64,000 bases of DNA from Frankia alni ACN14a (lineage in GTDB: Bacteria > Actinomycetota > Actinomycetes > Frankiales > Frankiaceae). Position 1 is the first letter of the stretch, and each line of letters begins with the position of its first letter. The notes below the pieces were generated by a model. The model was not told the origin of the DNA and ran no database searches. It saw nothing but the letters and a program-made list of their open reading frames with translations. The DNA is taken from NCBI RefSeq assembly GCF_000058485.1, contig NC_008278.1, forward strand, positions 1,482,962-1,546,961. Reading direction: 5' to 3'. The position numbers were made by a program, and so were the translations under genes. Shown here piece after piece: positions 16,586 to 25,443 of the stretch.

Positions 16586-16948
16586 CGATTCCCGGCGAGA
16601 CCGAGAGTCGAGGGGCCGTGCCCACGCACGGGTGGTTCTTTCTGAGTGGCGTCGTCGGCGGGGCAATACGGGCATAGCGGGTCGCGGCCGCCCGGCATCG
16701 TACTTTTGCTGCACTCGGGTGTTGTCACCAGGTTCCGGGATCGTTACGCTTCACCTGCGCCGGTTCACGATCCGCCCTTTCGGGTAGCCGGCGTAATCAC
16801 GGGGGTTCACGTTTCTGTGCCGGCGCCTGGGTTGCCGGCCATTGTGGACTGTCTCGCGGTCGGGTCCGGCCGGCCGTTTCCGTCTCTTTCCCTGGCCGGA
16901 TTCCTGCATGGCCGAGATACGGCTGTGCGGATTACGAAAGGTGGGAAC
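16586..16948 (+). other. Gene-free stretch before the lectin gene
   Basis: This 363-bp stretch has no supported gene. An open frame running into the lectin gene lacks family similarity. The promoter of the lectin gene is expected here; no clear -35/-10 pair stands out. Confidence 0.4.
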
Positions 16949-17209
16949 ATGTCCCTTTACCACACCGAAATCCAGTGGGGCGGTCCGGGTGCGGCCTGGA
17001 ACAAGGACAGCGACCTGCAGATTGTCATCAGCAACCGCAACGGGGTCGTTCCGCCGTCGGGCCGGCCCGCCACGGGCACCCAGGTGTCCTGGTCCGGCCC
17101 GCACGGCAGCGGCAGCGTGACCTTCTTCGACGACGGCGCCTCGTTCCAGGGCGCGGCCCAGTTCCCGGGCGAAGGCCCGGTGGGCTACCGCGGCACGGCC
17201 GCGTCGTAG
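16949..17209 (+). CDS. Small OAA-type (Oscillatoria agardhii agglutinin-like) lectin, single repeat
   Basis: This 86-residue protein carries the two hallmarks of the OAA lectin fold: LYHTEIQWGGPGAAWNKDSD near the start, matching the YxVENQWGG...W entry of OAA repeats, and FPGEGPVGYRGT at the end, matching the YAGEGPIGFR motif that lines the mannose pocket. Known OAA lectins are beta-barrels of two or four repeats of about 67 residues that bind high-mannose glycans. Only one repeat is present here, so it may form a barrel by dimerising. No signal peptide is seen. ATG at 16949 follows AAAGGTGG. A strong hairpin lies just after the stop. Confidence 0.75.
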   Translation: MSLYHTEIQWGGPGAAWNKDSDLQIVISNRNGVVPPSGRPATGTQVSWSGPHGSGSVTFFDDGASFQGAAQFPGEGPVGYRGTAAS

Positions 17210-17223
17210 GAGATCGCGGGGCC

Positions 17224-17256
17224 GGTACGCCGTCAACGTCGCGTTGACGGCGTGCC
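17224..17256 (+). terminator. Stem-loop terminator after the lectin gene
   Basis: CGCCGTCAAC at 17228-17237 pairs with GTTGACGGCG at 17243-17252 across a five-base loop, and the stem extends four more pairs with one wobble. It lies 15 bases after the lectin stop codon. There is no T-tract, as usual for actinomycetes. Confidence 0.65.
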
Positions 17257-17346
17257 GCCTATCATCGGGCGTGCTCAGCGGCCTCGGTGTCACCAAGGCC
17301 GCCGCGCAGGCGCACGTCACCGCCGCGCTGGTCGATTCTCCGGCGG

Positions 17347-18147
17347 TTACTCCACCGGCCGCCGGCCCGCCGGGCGCTCCCGAGGCGCCCAGACGCAGCC
17401 CTCGATGAGCTGCGGCGTGCCGGGGGCGAAGCGCGGCAGGTCGATCAGGCTCGGCAGGTCGGCCGCCATGGCCAGGGCACTGACCGCCGCGTCGAAGGCG
17501 TCCTCGCAGCCGGCCGCCCGCTCGAGCAGCACCGCATCCTGCTCCGGGAATCGGGCGTGCAGATGGTCGCGCCGGCTGCGGTGGCGGCTCTTGACCACGC
17601 CCGCGGGCGTGCACAGCCGCGGGTAGACCTCGACGACGCGGGGCCAGCCCGGTTCGTCGAACGGCCAGATGGTGAAGCCGGCCGCGGAGAGCTGGGCGAG
17701 GTGGCCCATGCCGCGCAGCGAACCCGTGCCGACCGCGCCGGCCCCGCCGATCTGGAAGGTGCTCTTCGGCCGTCGTTCGAGATCCTTCTCGGTCTGGCGG
17801 AACGGATCGCCGAGGCGCTGCGCCACGGTCCCCGGCCGGCCCCAGAACGGCGGCTCGCCGTCGGCGAGCAGCTGCTCGGCCTGCGCCCCGATCGCCGACC
17901 AGACCTCGCGGCCGCTGCGCCAGCCCTGCCGGGCGCAGAACCATGCGGGAAACGAGAAGGAGAAGTCCAGCCCGACGACGGTCCGCGGTTCCCGGCGGCC
18001 GCGGTCGACGAGGGCGGCCACGACGGCCTCCCGGTCGAGCCCGTTGTCCAGCTCGACGAGCCGCCCGGCGACCACCCGGGCCAGCCAGATCGACTCGGCC
18101 GCGCCCTTCGCCCGCCCCGACCAGTCCACCGCGATCACCTGCGTCAC
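17347..18147 (-). CDS. DUF429 family protein (RNase H-like fold)
   Basis: This 266-residue protein starts MTQVIAVDWSGRAKG, with the early Asp and the DWSG context of DUF429, and continues with VVGLDFSFSFPAWF. DUF429 proteins are predicted to have an RNase H-like fold and may be nucleases; the function is not established. The start is GTG at 18147, 12 bp after the stop of the upstream hypothetical gene on the same strand, so the two are probably cotranscribed. No clear ribosome site precedes it. Confidence 0.75.
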   Translation of the reverse strand: MTQVIAVDWSGRAKGAAESIWLARVVAGRLVELDNGLDREAVVAALVDRGRREPRTVVGLDFSFSFPAWFCARQGWRSGREVWSAIGAQAEQLLADGEPPFWGRPGTVAQRLGDPFRQTEKDLERRPKSTFQIGGAGAVGTGSLRGMGHLAQLSAAGFTIWPFDEPGWPRVVEVYPRLCTPAGVVKSRHRSRRDHLHARFPEQDAVLLERAAGCEDAFDAAVSALAMAADLPSLIDLPRFAPGTPQLIEGCVWAPRERPAGRRPVE

Positions 18148-18159
18148 GAGCTGGAGACG

Positions 18160-18822
18160 CTATGCCTGCCCCGGGTCGGCGTCGACCGCCGGATCTGCCG
18201 GCCACAGCTCGATCGCCCGTTTCACGGCGCTGCGGATGAGCGCGCCGTCGACGGTCAGCGTGGACTCGGCCAGGTCCCGGGCCGCCAGCGAGGTCGTGAA
18301 GGTGACCGGACCCGCCGGCGGCAGCGGTCGCAGCCAGTAGCGCAGCCGGGTCCGGCCCGGGACGCTCGACGAGCCGCCGAAGCTGAGCGTCGCCGCGGGT
18401 GGGGGGCCGATCGCGGCCGGGCCGAACCCCGGGGGCAGCGCGACAGGCGTGTCCGGACCGGTCGCCTCGGTCCCGTCGGCGAACCGCACCCGCAGTGGCA
18501 CCCGCACCGGGGCCCCGTGCAGCCAGCCCCGGTTGGGTGAGAGCTTGGCCGCGCCGGGATTCCCCCGCCGCAACACCACGTCGACGGATACCGCGACCCC
18601 GTCCGCGCAGGCGGCCAGCCCGGCGAGCACCACGGCGGTGTCGGCCGTCCGACCGATGACCGCCGTGACCGGAACGATGCCTGGAACCACGTTCTCCGGG
18701 GGGCCGTCCGACCAGGCCTCGGCGGCCCAGGCATGGAAGGCCGAGAACGGCTCGTCCGCAAAGGAGCTCACCCCCCGAGGATCGCCGATCATCGCGGTGG
18801 ACACGCCGATATCGGCACGCAT
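18160..18822 (-). CDS. Conserved hypothetical protein
   Basis: I do not recognise the family. From the ATG at 18822 the protein is 220 residues, with no membrane span or signal peptide, rich in beta-forming stretches (TAVVLAGLAACADGVAVSVD, VPLRVRFADG, LRYWLRPLPPAGPVTF). Its end (TVDGALIRSAVKRAIELWP) is helical. An alternative start is the ATG at 18792; the frame is also open up to 18930. It lies directly upstream of the DUF429 gene and probably shares its transcript. It is divergent from the Nudix gene. Confidence 0.55.
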   Translation of the reverse strand: MRADIGVSTAMIGDPRGVSSFADEPFSAFHAWAAEAWSDGPPENVVPGIVPVTAVIGRTADTAVVLAGLAACADGVAVSVDVVLRRGNPGAAKLSPNRGWLHGAPVRVPLRVRFADGTEATGPDTPVALPPGFGPAAIGPPPAATLSFGGSSSVPGRTRLRYWLRPLPPAGPVTFTTSLAARDLAESTLTVDGALIRSAVKRAIELWPADPAVDADPGQA

Positions 18823-18911
18823 CGCCGGAAACCTTGACACCGCGTTCCCGATGCGCCGAGATTCCCGTGGGCCGGCCTCGCCGCGGCCGCACCGGGCGAG
18901 AGGATCAGCCC

Positions 18912-19754
18912 ATGACCCAGGACGCCGCATCGCCGCACCCCGCGCCCGCGGGGCCCGTCCAGTCCGAGCCGACCGTCCAGTCCGAGCCGACCGTCCAGTC
19001 CGAGCCGACCGTCCAGTCCGAGCCGGCCGCGGAGCCCGAGCCGGCCGCGGAGCCCGAGCCGGCCGCGGAGCCCGAGCCGGCCGCGGAGCCTGAACCGCCC
19101 GTCCTCGCCGAGCCGTCGTGGCGGCAGGTGGGAGCGCGCAACCCCGAGTGGCTGCCGTGGGTGCGCGAGCTGCACTCCATCGCCCAGGCCGGGCTCGCCT
19201 ACTCCCAGGACCCGTACGACCTGGAGCGATTCGAGCAGCTCCGACGGCTCAGCTACGAGATCGCGGCGCACTGCACCGTCGTCACCGTCGAGGCGGCGGA
19301 GGGCCTTTTCGGCGGCGAGGTGGGCTACCAGACGCCGAAGGTCGACGTGCGCGGGGTGCTGTTCGACGACGATCGGATCCTGCTCGTTCGCGAGAAGGAG
19401 GACGGCGGCTGGTCGCTGCCGGGCGGCTGGGCCGACGTGGGCCTCACTCCGGCCGAGGTCGTCGTCAAGGAGATCTTCGAGGAGGCCGGCCTGCGCGCCG
19501 AGCCGGAACGCCTGCTCGCGGTCCTCGACAAGCGCCGTCACGGCCACCCGCCGTACCCGAACGACACCTACAAGATCTTCATCCGGTGCCGGGTCGTCGG
19601 CGGGATCGCCGGGGGCGGGCTGGAGACCTCCGAGGTCGGCTGGTTTCCGCGCGACGCCCTGCCGCCGCTGTCCGAGAAGCGCAACACCGCCGGCCAGCTC
19701 GCCCTGATGTTCGGCTACCTGGACGATCCCACCGCCCCGGCCGTCGTCGACTGA
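18912..19754 (+). CDS. Nudix hydrolase with repeat-coded N-terminal linker
   Basis: From ATG at 18912 (GAGAGGATC upstream) the protein is 280 residues. Residues 16-63 are four VQSEP(T/A) repeats followed by four AAEPEP-type repeats, encoded by 18-bp tandem repeats. A helical domain (about 75-115) matches the N-terminal domain of hydrolases acting on X-linked nucleoside diphosphates. The Nudix domain follows, with the box around GWADVGLTPAEVVVKEIFEE; the usual Arg of REUXEE is Lys here, a tolerated change. It probably hydrolyses an ADP-ribose-like or sugar-nucleotide substrate. Confidence 0.85.
   Translation: MTQDAASPHPAPAGPVQSEPTVQSEPTVQSEPTVQSEPAAEPEPAAEPEPAAEPEPAAEPEPPVLAEPSWRQVGARNPEWLPWVRELHSIAQAGLAYSQDPYDLERFEQLRRLSYEIAAHCTVVTVEAAEGLFGGEVGYQTPKVDVRGVLFDDDRILLVREKEDGGWSLPGGWADVGLTPAEVVVKEIFEEAGLRAEPERLLAVLDKRRHGHPPYPNDTYKIFIRCRVVGGIAGGGLETSEVGWFPRDALPPLSEKRNTAGQLALMFGYLDDPTAPAVVD
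18957..19100 (+). repeat. Two runs of 18-bp tandem repeats inside the Nudix gene
   Basis: There are four copies of GTCCAGTCCGAGCCGACC from 18957 to 19028 (the last is slightly changed), then four copies of GCGGAGCCCGAGCCGGCC from 19029 to 19100 (the last is diverged). The unit is a multiple of three, so changes in copy number keep the frame and only alter linker length. Confidence 0.9.
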
Positions 19755-19789
19755 ACCGGTCGTCCAGGCCGCTCCGGCAGCCAGGGGCG

Positions 19790-20272
19790 TCAGCGCTCGT
19801 TGTCGAGTGCCGCGGCGAGCCTGGCGGCAAGGTCGTCCATCACCCCGGGCGGCACCCATTCGGCCTCCGGACGGCGCAGGAACGTGAAGACGTCCGGGCC
19901 CTGGGCCGCCGCGGGTAGATCCCCGGCCCGCGGTACGACGTGGACGTGCAGATGCTCGAACCCGGCGGCCTCCGAGAACGCGGCCACGTAGGTCTTCACG
20001 CAGCCGGTCACCTCGACCAGTGCCCGGCTCAGTCGCCAGGTCAGCACCCCGAGCTCGGCGGCCTCGGCCTCGGTGAGCTCCGCCGGGGAGGTGAGGTGCC
20101 GCCGGCTGACCAGGACCAGCCACCCCGGCAGCGCCGTCCGGATCGCGTGCGCCGCCCGCCACCCCGTCCCGACCACCACCCGCTCTCGCGGCGGCAGCCC
20201 GGCCAGCGCCGCATTACCCGCACACGAATAGCAGCCTTCCTCTCCCTCGGCCGGTGCCACACCGATGCCCAT
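19790..20272 (-). CDS. HIT-family nucleotide-binding protein
   Basis: This 160-residue protein has the histidine-triad motif in EHLHVHVVPR near residue 115 and a CYSC pair near the N-terminus. HIT proteins hydrolyse or transfer nucleotide phosphate esters such as adenosine phosphoramidates or diadenosine polyphosphates. I chose ATG at 20272 because GGGAAGGCGGGA precedes it; the frame is open further upstream without similarity. It converges on the Nudix gene with a 35-bp gap. The substrate is not predictable. Confidence 0.82.
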   Translation of the reverse strand: MGIGVAPAEGEEGCYSCAGNAALAGLPPRERVVVGTGWRAAHAIRTALPGWLVLVSRRHLTSPAELTEAEAAELGVLTWRLSRALVEVTGCVKTYVAAFSEAAGFEHLHVHVVPRAGDLPAAAQGPDVFTFLRRPEAEWVPPGVMDDLAARLAAALDNER

Positions 20273-20752
20273 CGTCGTCCCGCCTTCCCGGTGAAGAATG
20301 CTCCACGCCTCGCCTGACGATGCGTCGCTGTCGGGCCGCAGAATGCGATCCAGGTGGCCGGGCTGACACGGACGAATCATCTGGAGGCCCTCGGTGGAAC
20401 TGATCTCCGCCTGACGTGGCCTGCCCGGCACGCGGCTGCGCTCGCGTGTGAATGGCCAGTCCTCACGGTCGACGCAGATCGCTACCGGCGGGTTCCTGTC
20501 GACGTCCTGTCACTCTGACCGCCAGCGCCCGCCATGCAACGCCAGATGCTGGGCGGGACCGACGGCTGCCGCCGCGACGGCGCTGGCATGGTCCTGACGG
20601 TTCCGCGGAACCGCGCCGGCGCCGTCGGCGGCGAGCCCGACGTCACCGACGACCCCGACGCCCATGACCAGACGGTCCCACGGCGATGCCTCGACGGTCC
20701 GGGTCAGGTGGCGCCGACACGCCGCCTGATCACAACCACCTACGGGACCCCT
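20273..20752. other. Gene-free stretch
   Basis: I see no supported gene in these 480 bp between the leftward HIT gene and the end of efeB. Short open frames here lack ribosome sites and known motifs. Confidence 0.4.
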
Positions 20753-22009
20753 CTAGGCGGTGAAAAGGCCGCTGGCCCAGAAGTCCTTGGGGTCGCGGAC
20801 GCCGGGGGGGATCGCGAAGACGGCGCTGCTGGTGTGGACGATGTACTCGTTGAGCGCGTCCGACGCGGCGAGCCGGCGCTGGATCGGGAGGAAGCCGGTG
20901 CGGGGGTCGCGCTGGAACGCGATGAAGAACAGGCCCGCATCGAGCTGCCCGGTCTCCTGGTTGACGCCGTCGGTGTAGGAGTAGCCGCGGCGCAGGATCG
21001 TCGCGCCGCCGTTGGTCGACGCGGCCGCGAGCCGGATGTGGGCGTCCGCGGGGATGACCGGCTCGCCGTCGGCCCCCCTGGTGGTCAGCGGGACCGGGTC
21101 GAACTCCTCGGCCGCGCCCAGCGGCGCGCCGCTCGTCTTCGTCCGCCCGAAGACCTGCTCCTGGTCCAGCAGGAAGTCGCGGTCCCAGGACTCCAGCAGC
21201 ATCCGGATGCGGCGGGTGACGACGTAGGTGCCGCCGCGCATCCACGCCTGGTCGCCGTCCGCGCCGACCCAGACGTGCTTGTCCAGCGACGCGGTGTCCT
21301 CGCGCTTGACGTTGTTCGTGCCATCCTTGAAGCCCATCAGGTTTCGGGGGGTGTCCTGGCTGCTGCTGGTCGTGCTGGTCCGGCCGAAGCCGAGCTGGAA
21401 CCAGCGCAGGACGGCGGTGCCCTGGGCGAGGCGGCGCAGGTTGCGCACGGCGTGGAAGGCGACCTGCGGATCGTCGGCGCAGGCCTGGACGCACAGGTCG
21501 CCGCGGCTGCGCAGCGGGTCGAGGTTGTCGCCGGGCAGCGGCGGGATGTCGGCGAGCGCCGCGGGCCTGCGCCCGGCCAGGCCGAAGCGGCCGTCGAACA
21601 GGCTCGGCCCGAGGCCGAAGGTGATGGTCAGGTTGCCGGCGGTCAGCCCGATCGCCTCGCCGGTGTCCCGCGGCGGAGAGTGCGGCGCGGCGGCGTCGTC
21701 GGCGACGGCCTGCCCGGCGGCCATCCGGGCGGCGGCCGCGGTCCAGCCGACGAGCAGCTCGCGTAGCTGGTCCCGGCTCACCCCGGCGGAGACGTCAAAG
21801 GCGGCGAAGGCGAGTCGGTCCTGGGCGTCGGTGGTGATCCCGGCCTGTTGCGCACCGTGGAACGGCACGACCCCGCGGGGCGCCGCGGCGGTCGCGGGCG
21901 ACGAGTCGTCCGAACACCCCGCGGCGGTGGCCGCCACCACGCCCGCCCCGGCGAGGCCCGCGGCGCCGAACAGCGCCCGCCGGCGCGACAACGCGACTCG
22001 CTCGGCCAT
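20753..22009 (-). CDS. efeB: EfeB, Tat-exported DyP-type heme peroxidase/deferrochelatase
   Basis: This 418-residue protein has a twin-arginine signal (SRRRALFGAAGLAGAGVVAA) and the DyP family signature GFKDGTNN, whose aspartate is the distal catalytic residue, plus the C-terminal FFIAFQRDPRTGF segment. EfeB oxidises ferrous iron or acts on heme outside the membrane and feeds iron to EfeO and EfeU. ATG at 22009 follows AAGGGG. It is the last gene of a three-gene iron operon, separated from efeO by 161 bp rich in hairpins. Confidence 0.93.
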   Translation of the reverse strand: MAERVALSRRRALFGAAGLAGAGVVAATAAGCSDDSSPATAAAPRGVVPFHGAQQAGITTDAQDRLAFAAFDVSAGVSRDQLRELLVGWTAAAARMAAGQAVADDAAAPHSPPRDTGEAIGLTAGNLTITFGLGPSLFDGRFGLAGRRPAALADIPPLPGDNLDPLRSRGDLCVQACADDPQVAFHAVRNLRRLAQGTAVLRWFQLGFGRTSTTSSSQDTPRNLMGFKDGTNNVKREDTASLDKHVWVGADGDQAWMRGGTYVVTRRIRMLLESWDRDFLLDQEQVFGRTKTSGAPLGAAEEFDPVPLTTRGADGEPVIPADAHIRLAAASTNGGATILRRGYSYTDGVNQETGQLDAGLFFIAFQRDPRTGFLPIQRRLAASDALNEYIVHTSSAVFAIPPGVRDPKDFWASGLFTA

Positions 22010-22024
22010 GTAGACACCCCTTCT

Positions 22025-22130
22025 CCCGTGGGTCAGGGGGTTCTCCCACGGGTCGAGAGGGCGGGCGATCGCCCGCCCCCTCGACTCCTCTGACCTGGTC
22101 GTTCGCGGTGCACGGCCGCCCGTGCACCGC
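22025..22130 (-). repeat. Cluster of three inverted repeats between efeO and efeB
   Basis: CCCGTGGG (22025-22032 region) mirrors CCCACGGG (22045-22052 region). A perfect 20-bp palindrome centred on GCGATCGC spans 22059-22078. An 11-bp perfect stem with a tetraloop spans 22105-22130. They lie in the efeO-efeB gap and could attenuate transcription or set mRNA ends between the two genes. Confidence 0.65.
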
Positions 22131-22170
22131 CCTGCCCTGGTGCGCCGCCCGGCTCCCGCCGGGGGCCGGA

Positions 22171-23328
22171 CTAGCTGACGACGACGCCGGCGACCTGCGA
22201 CAGCGGCTCGGCCAGGGCGTCGACCGCCTGGGACAGGCCGCGGCGCTGGTCCTGCGTCACCTTGTCGTAGCTGACGTAGCCGGTGCCCTCCTTGTACGGG
22301 GCCAGGGCCTTGTCCATCGCGGTGAAGCGGGTGCGCACCGTGCTGGCGAGCGTCGGGTCCAGCGACTTCAGCGCCGGCTCCAGCAGGGTGAAGGCCTTGT
22401 CCGCACCCTCGATGTTGCCCTGTATGTCGAGGAGGTCGAGCTTGCTGTACCGCTCCTCCTCGCCGGTGATCTTCGTCTTGCCGACCTCGTCGAGCAGCTC
22501 GGTGGCGCCGTTGGCGATCTGCGCCGGCTGGAAGGTCGCCTTGGCCACGAGCGTGTTCAGCTTGCCGACGTCGGTGTTGAGCTTGTCGGCGATCGGCGCG
22601 GTGCCCGCCAGCGAGCGGTCGGCGAAGATGGCCTTCTCCAGCCGGTGGAAGCCGGTCCAGCTCGCCTCGTCGGGTGCGTCGTCGACGCGGGCGTCGATCG
22701 CGGGGTCGAGGTCGCCGAACGACTCGGCGACCGGCTCGATCCGCTCGTAGTCCAGGCGGGGGGCGCCGTAGAGCTTCGCGGCCTGGTCGAGGTCGCCGGC
22801 CTTGACCGCGGTCACGAACGCGCCGGTGGTGGTGACCAGGTCCGCGACCTGCTGACGGACGTAGGTGGCGTAGCCGGTGGTCGCGGCGGTCAGCGCCGTG
22901 GTGACCTCGGCGCTGCGGGTTGCGGCGGCGGTCGCGCCGGTGGCCTGGGTGACGGTGAAGTCGACCTTTTCCGTGTCCGCGCCGGGGCAGTAGAGCTGGT
23001 ACTTGCCGGCCTTCACATTCAGCGAGAACGTCCCGGACAGGCCCGGGGTGAGATTCTCCTTCTCGCCGAGAATGGTGTCGCCGTCGACCAGCTCGGCTTC
23101 GGTGACGGCATCCGCGCCCTTGTTGACCACCTTGAACATGGTCGGGCCCGACGGAATCGTCGAAACGTCCGGCGTGCACGCCTTCGACGTGATTGTGACG
23201 TTCACGATCTGTTTCGCTCCGGCGGCGCCCGAGCCGCCGGAGCCGCCCGAGTCGCTTCCCCCGCAGGCGACGGCGCCCGTCGCGATCACAACGGCGATGG
23301 CGCTATACGCGACAGGTGCGCGGCGCAC
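22171..23328 (-). CDS. efeO: EfeO, lipoprotein with cupredoxin and M75 imelysin domains
   Basis: This 385-residue protein starts with a signal peptide ending in a lipobox (GAVACGG), so it is probably a membrane-anchored lipoprotein. A cupredoxin-like domain (about residues 40-130, with ENLTPGLSGTFSLNVKAG and a YCPG cysteine) is followed by an imelysin/M75 domain carrying the HxxE motif in GFHRLEKAIF. EfeO binds iron and delivers it to EfeU. The start is the GTG at 23328. It lies 119 bp downstream of efeU and 161 bp upstream of efeB on one strand. Confidence 0.92.
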   Translation of the reverse strand: MRRAPVAYSAIAVVIATGAVACGGSDSGGSGGSGAAGAKQIVNVTITSKACTPDVSTIPSGPTMFKVVNKGADAVTEAELVDGDTILGEKENLTPGLSGTFSLNVKAGKYQLYCPGADTEKVDFTVTQATGATAAATRSAEVTTALTAATTGYATYVRQQVADLVTTTGAFVTAVKAGDLDQAAKLYGAPRLDYERIEPVAESFGDLDPAIDARVDDAPDEASWTGFHRLEKAIFADRSLAGTAPIADKLNTDVGKLNTLVAKATFQPAQIANGATELLDEVGKTKITGEEERYSKLDLLDIQGNIEGADKAFTLLEPALKSLDPTLASTVRTRFTAMDKALAPYKEGTGYVSYDKVTQDQRRGLSQAVDALAEPLSQVAGVVVS

Positions 23329-23447
23329 GTGTGCCCCCAAAATCCTAGTTTCTGCTTTCGGCGAGATGGATACCTGGTGCGGCTGTCCGCGTGCGACTGT
23401 CCGCGCGCGGTCGTGCCTGACAGGTCTGCGTTGCGGGCCCGGGTTGG

Positions 23448-24356
23448 TTACTGGGTGATGGGTGCCGGGTCGGTGGCGGCGGCGCCCGCGGGGTCGCGTT
23501 GGGTGGTGTCGGTGGTGTTGGTGGTGCTGGTGGTCCGGGGGGCGCCGGGCGGACGACGGCGGGCCGGCCAGGCGACGTAGGCGGCCAGCGGGATCAGGTA
23601 CACCAGCCAGGCGACGACCTCGGCGACCACGGGCCGGGGCTGCAACCCCAGCACCCCGGTCAGCACGCTCGCCAGCGGCGTACCCGGGCGGACCAGCCAC
23701 GACAGGTCGAACGTCCGCTGCTGGCCAGCATTGAGCCAGCCCGCCTCGTGCGCCGTGTGCGCCGCCATCGCCAGCAGGCCGGCCGCGATCAGGACGAGGA
23801 CGAAGCCCGTGACGCGGAAGAAGCGCGCCAGGTTGAGGTGGACGCCGCCGCGGTAGATGCCGAAGCCGACCACCGTGGCCACCAGCACGCCGAGCAGCGC
23901 GCCGCCGCCCGCGGTGCCCGGCGAGCTGCTCGCGTTGAACGCGGCGATGAGGAACACGGCCGTCTCGAATCCCTCGCGCAGCACGGCCAGGAAGGCCATG
24001 AGCACCAGCGCCCGGGTCGAGCCGGTCTCCAGTGCCGACGCCGTGGCCGACTCCAACGACCCCCGCAGGTCGCGGGAGTGACGGCGCATCCAGACCACCA
24101 TGTAGGTCACCATGGCCACCGCGATGAGTCCGATGACCGTCTCGAGCCCCTCCTGCTTGCGCTGGGGCAGCTCGCGGTCCAGGACGTGCAGCGCGATGCC
24201 GATGCCCAGGCAGAGCAGGAGTGCGAGCGAGACGCCGAGCCACACCTGGCGCAGGGCGTCCCGGCGGTCGCGCTGCCGGAGGAAGGCCGCGACGATGCCG
24301 ACGATCAGCGACGCCTCAAGGCCCTCCCGAAGGCCGATCACAAACGTGGGAAGCAA
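23448..24356 (-). CDS. efeU: EfeU, Ftr1-type ferrous iron permease
   Basis: This 302-residue, seven-span membrane protein has the two REXXE iron-binding motifs: REGLE near residue 10 and REGFE near residue 129. It is the channel of the EfeUOB ferrous or ferric iron importer. The TTG start at 24356 is supported by GGAGG six bases upstream. The C-terminal 25 residues form a Thr/Pro-rich tail. A tandem DtxR/IdeR-type box lies 65-95 bp upstream, so the operon is probably repressed when iron is plentiful. Confidence 0.93.
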   Translation of the reverse strand: MLPTFVIGLREGLEASLIVGIVAAFLRQRDRRDALRQVWLGVSLALLLCLGIGIALHVLDRELPQRKQEGLETVIGLIAVAMVTYMVVWMRRHSRDLRGSLESATASALETGSTRALVLMAFLAVLREGFETAVFLIAAFNASSSPGTAGGGALLGVLVATVVGFGIYRGGVHLNLARFFRVTGFVLVLIAAGLLAMAAHTAHEAGWLNAGQQRTFDLSWLVRPGTPLASVLTGVLGLQPRPVVAEVVAWLVYLIPLAAYVAWPARRRPPGAPRTTSTTNTTDTTQRDPAGAAATDPAPITQ

Positions 24357-24420
24357 ACCCTGCCTCCGTCTCTGGTCACCCGCGGCTTCCGGCTCTGCAT
24401 GTGCGGCCCGTCACCTGCGG

Positions 24421-24449
24421 TTAGCCTAAGCTAAGTTAGGGCAACCTAA
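24421..24449 (-). promoter_or_regulatory. Overlapping DtxR/IdeR-type iron boxes upstream of efeUOB
   Basis: On the minus strand 24431-24449 reads TTAGGTTGCCCTAACTTAG, close to the 19-bp IdeR/DmdR consensus (TTAGGTTAGGCTAACCTAA). A second, weaker box overlaps it at 24421-24439 with about 13 of 19 matches. Overlapping boxes fit binding of two repressor dimers on opposite faces of the DNA, as known for this family. Confidence 0.82.
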
Positions 24450-24456
24450 TGGCGTT

Positions 24457-25443
24457 GGCAAGAGAACCGTGACGGAAGGTGCGGGCCGGGGCATCGCGGC
24501 CGCCGGCTCCGCTCGACATGCCCGCGACCTGCCCGCGACCTGCCCGAACGATGGTCATGCTCCGCCGCGGCGCCGCCGGTCCGCCGCCATCCGTCCGCTC
24601 CGTGCCGCGACGTGCAGCCATCCGCCCACCCTTCGCGTCGGGTAGTCACCGGTGGTGCGCAGATGAATCGCCGTGGTGGCATTCTGGAGTGTTTTCCGAT
24701 CCCTCGGCTGCTCGGGCGGACGTGACCTGCGCGTATACCGGAGCAGTGAGGTGCTCCCGGGCAACCTTCATCAGCTCGACCGAAAAGTGAGGGAATGGCC
24801 GCCGATCGGCGGAGATGACAGGAATCACACCGCCGCCGCCGTCGGCGCCGAACGGCGGGGCAGGCTGTTACTCACGGTAGTTGGCCCCGAGGTGTGCGCG
24901 GTGTCTGCGGTGGTGGGGCGGTCGTGCCTGCATCGGCCTGCGACCGGGGGGGATGCGGACGGGCGGGCGAGGCGGTCCCGGGCACTCGGGTGGTCCAGTC
25001 GCATGTTCGTATCCGCAGATACGGTCGATATCGGCTTGGGTGGACGTATGTGCGCAGATTTGGAGGGATTCACTCCGCGTTCGCGGTTCTGTAATCAACA
25101 ATTCCCGGCGGTGCGCGAGGATCCCGGCTGGACTGCTCCGTTCACCTCGGTCCGGTCGGAAGGAGGGATCCTTCCGTATCGTCGACACTGCCCGCCTTAG
25201 TTGGCAGAACAGCTCGTCCCGGATGCTCGGGGCGCCGCAGATGTCAACGAAATGAACGCGCGATCTCGTGGATTATGCTCGCCTGGAAGTTCATGCTTCC
25301 GGCGCGTGGTCTTCCTCGTGGTCGCCGCGAATCGCTGGCGAGGCCGGCCATTTCGTGGTCGGGTATCGGTGATGCGGCTGCGCAGGCGGTCCGCTTCGTG
25401 GCTGCCGGCCTGATCGTCAGTCCTGCGCCAGATGGGGACGGAC
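24457..25443. other. Gene-free stretch of about 1 kb
   Basis: Short open frames exist on both strands but none has a convincing ribosome site, family motif or hydrophobic segment, and codon usage is not gene-like. The left end contains the efeUOB promoter. I see no repeat array or tRNA. It may hold a decayed gene. Confidence 0.45.

Noticed and set aside
24673-25200. Possible gene on the plus strand upstream of the second Nudix gene
   Set aside because: It has no ribosome site, mixed composition and no domain; it ends in AT-richer sequence unlike the coding regions.
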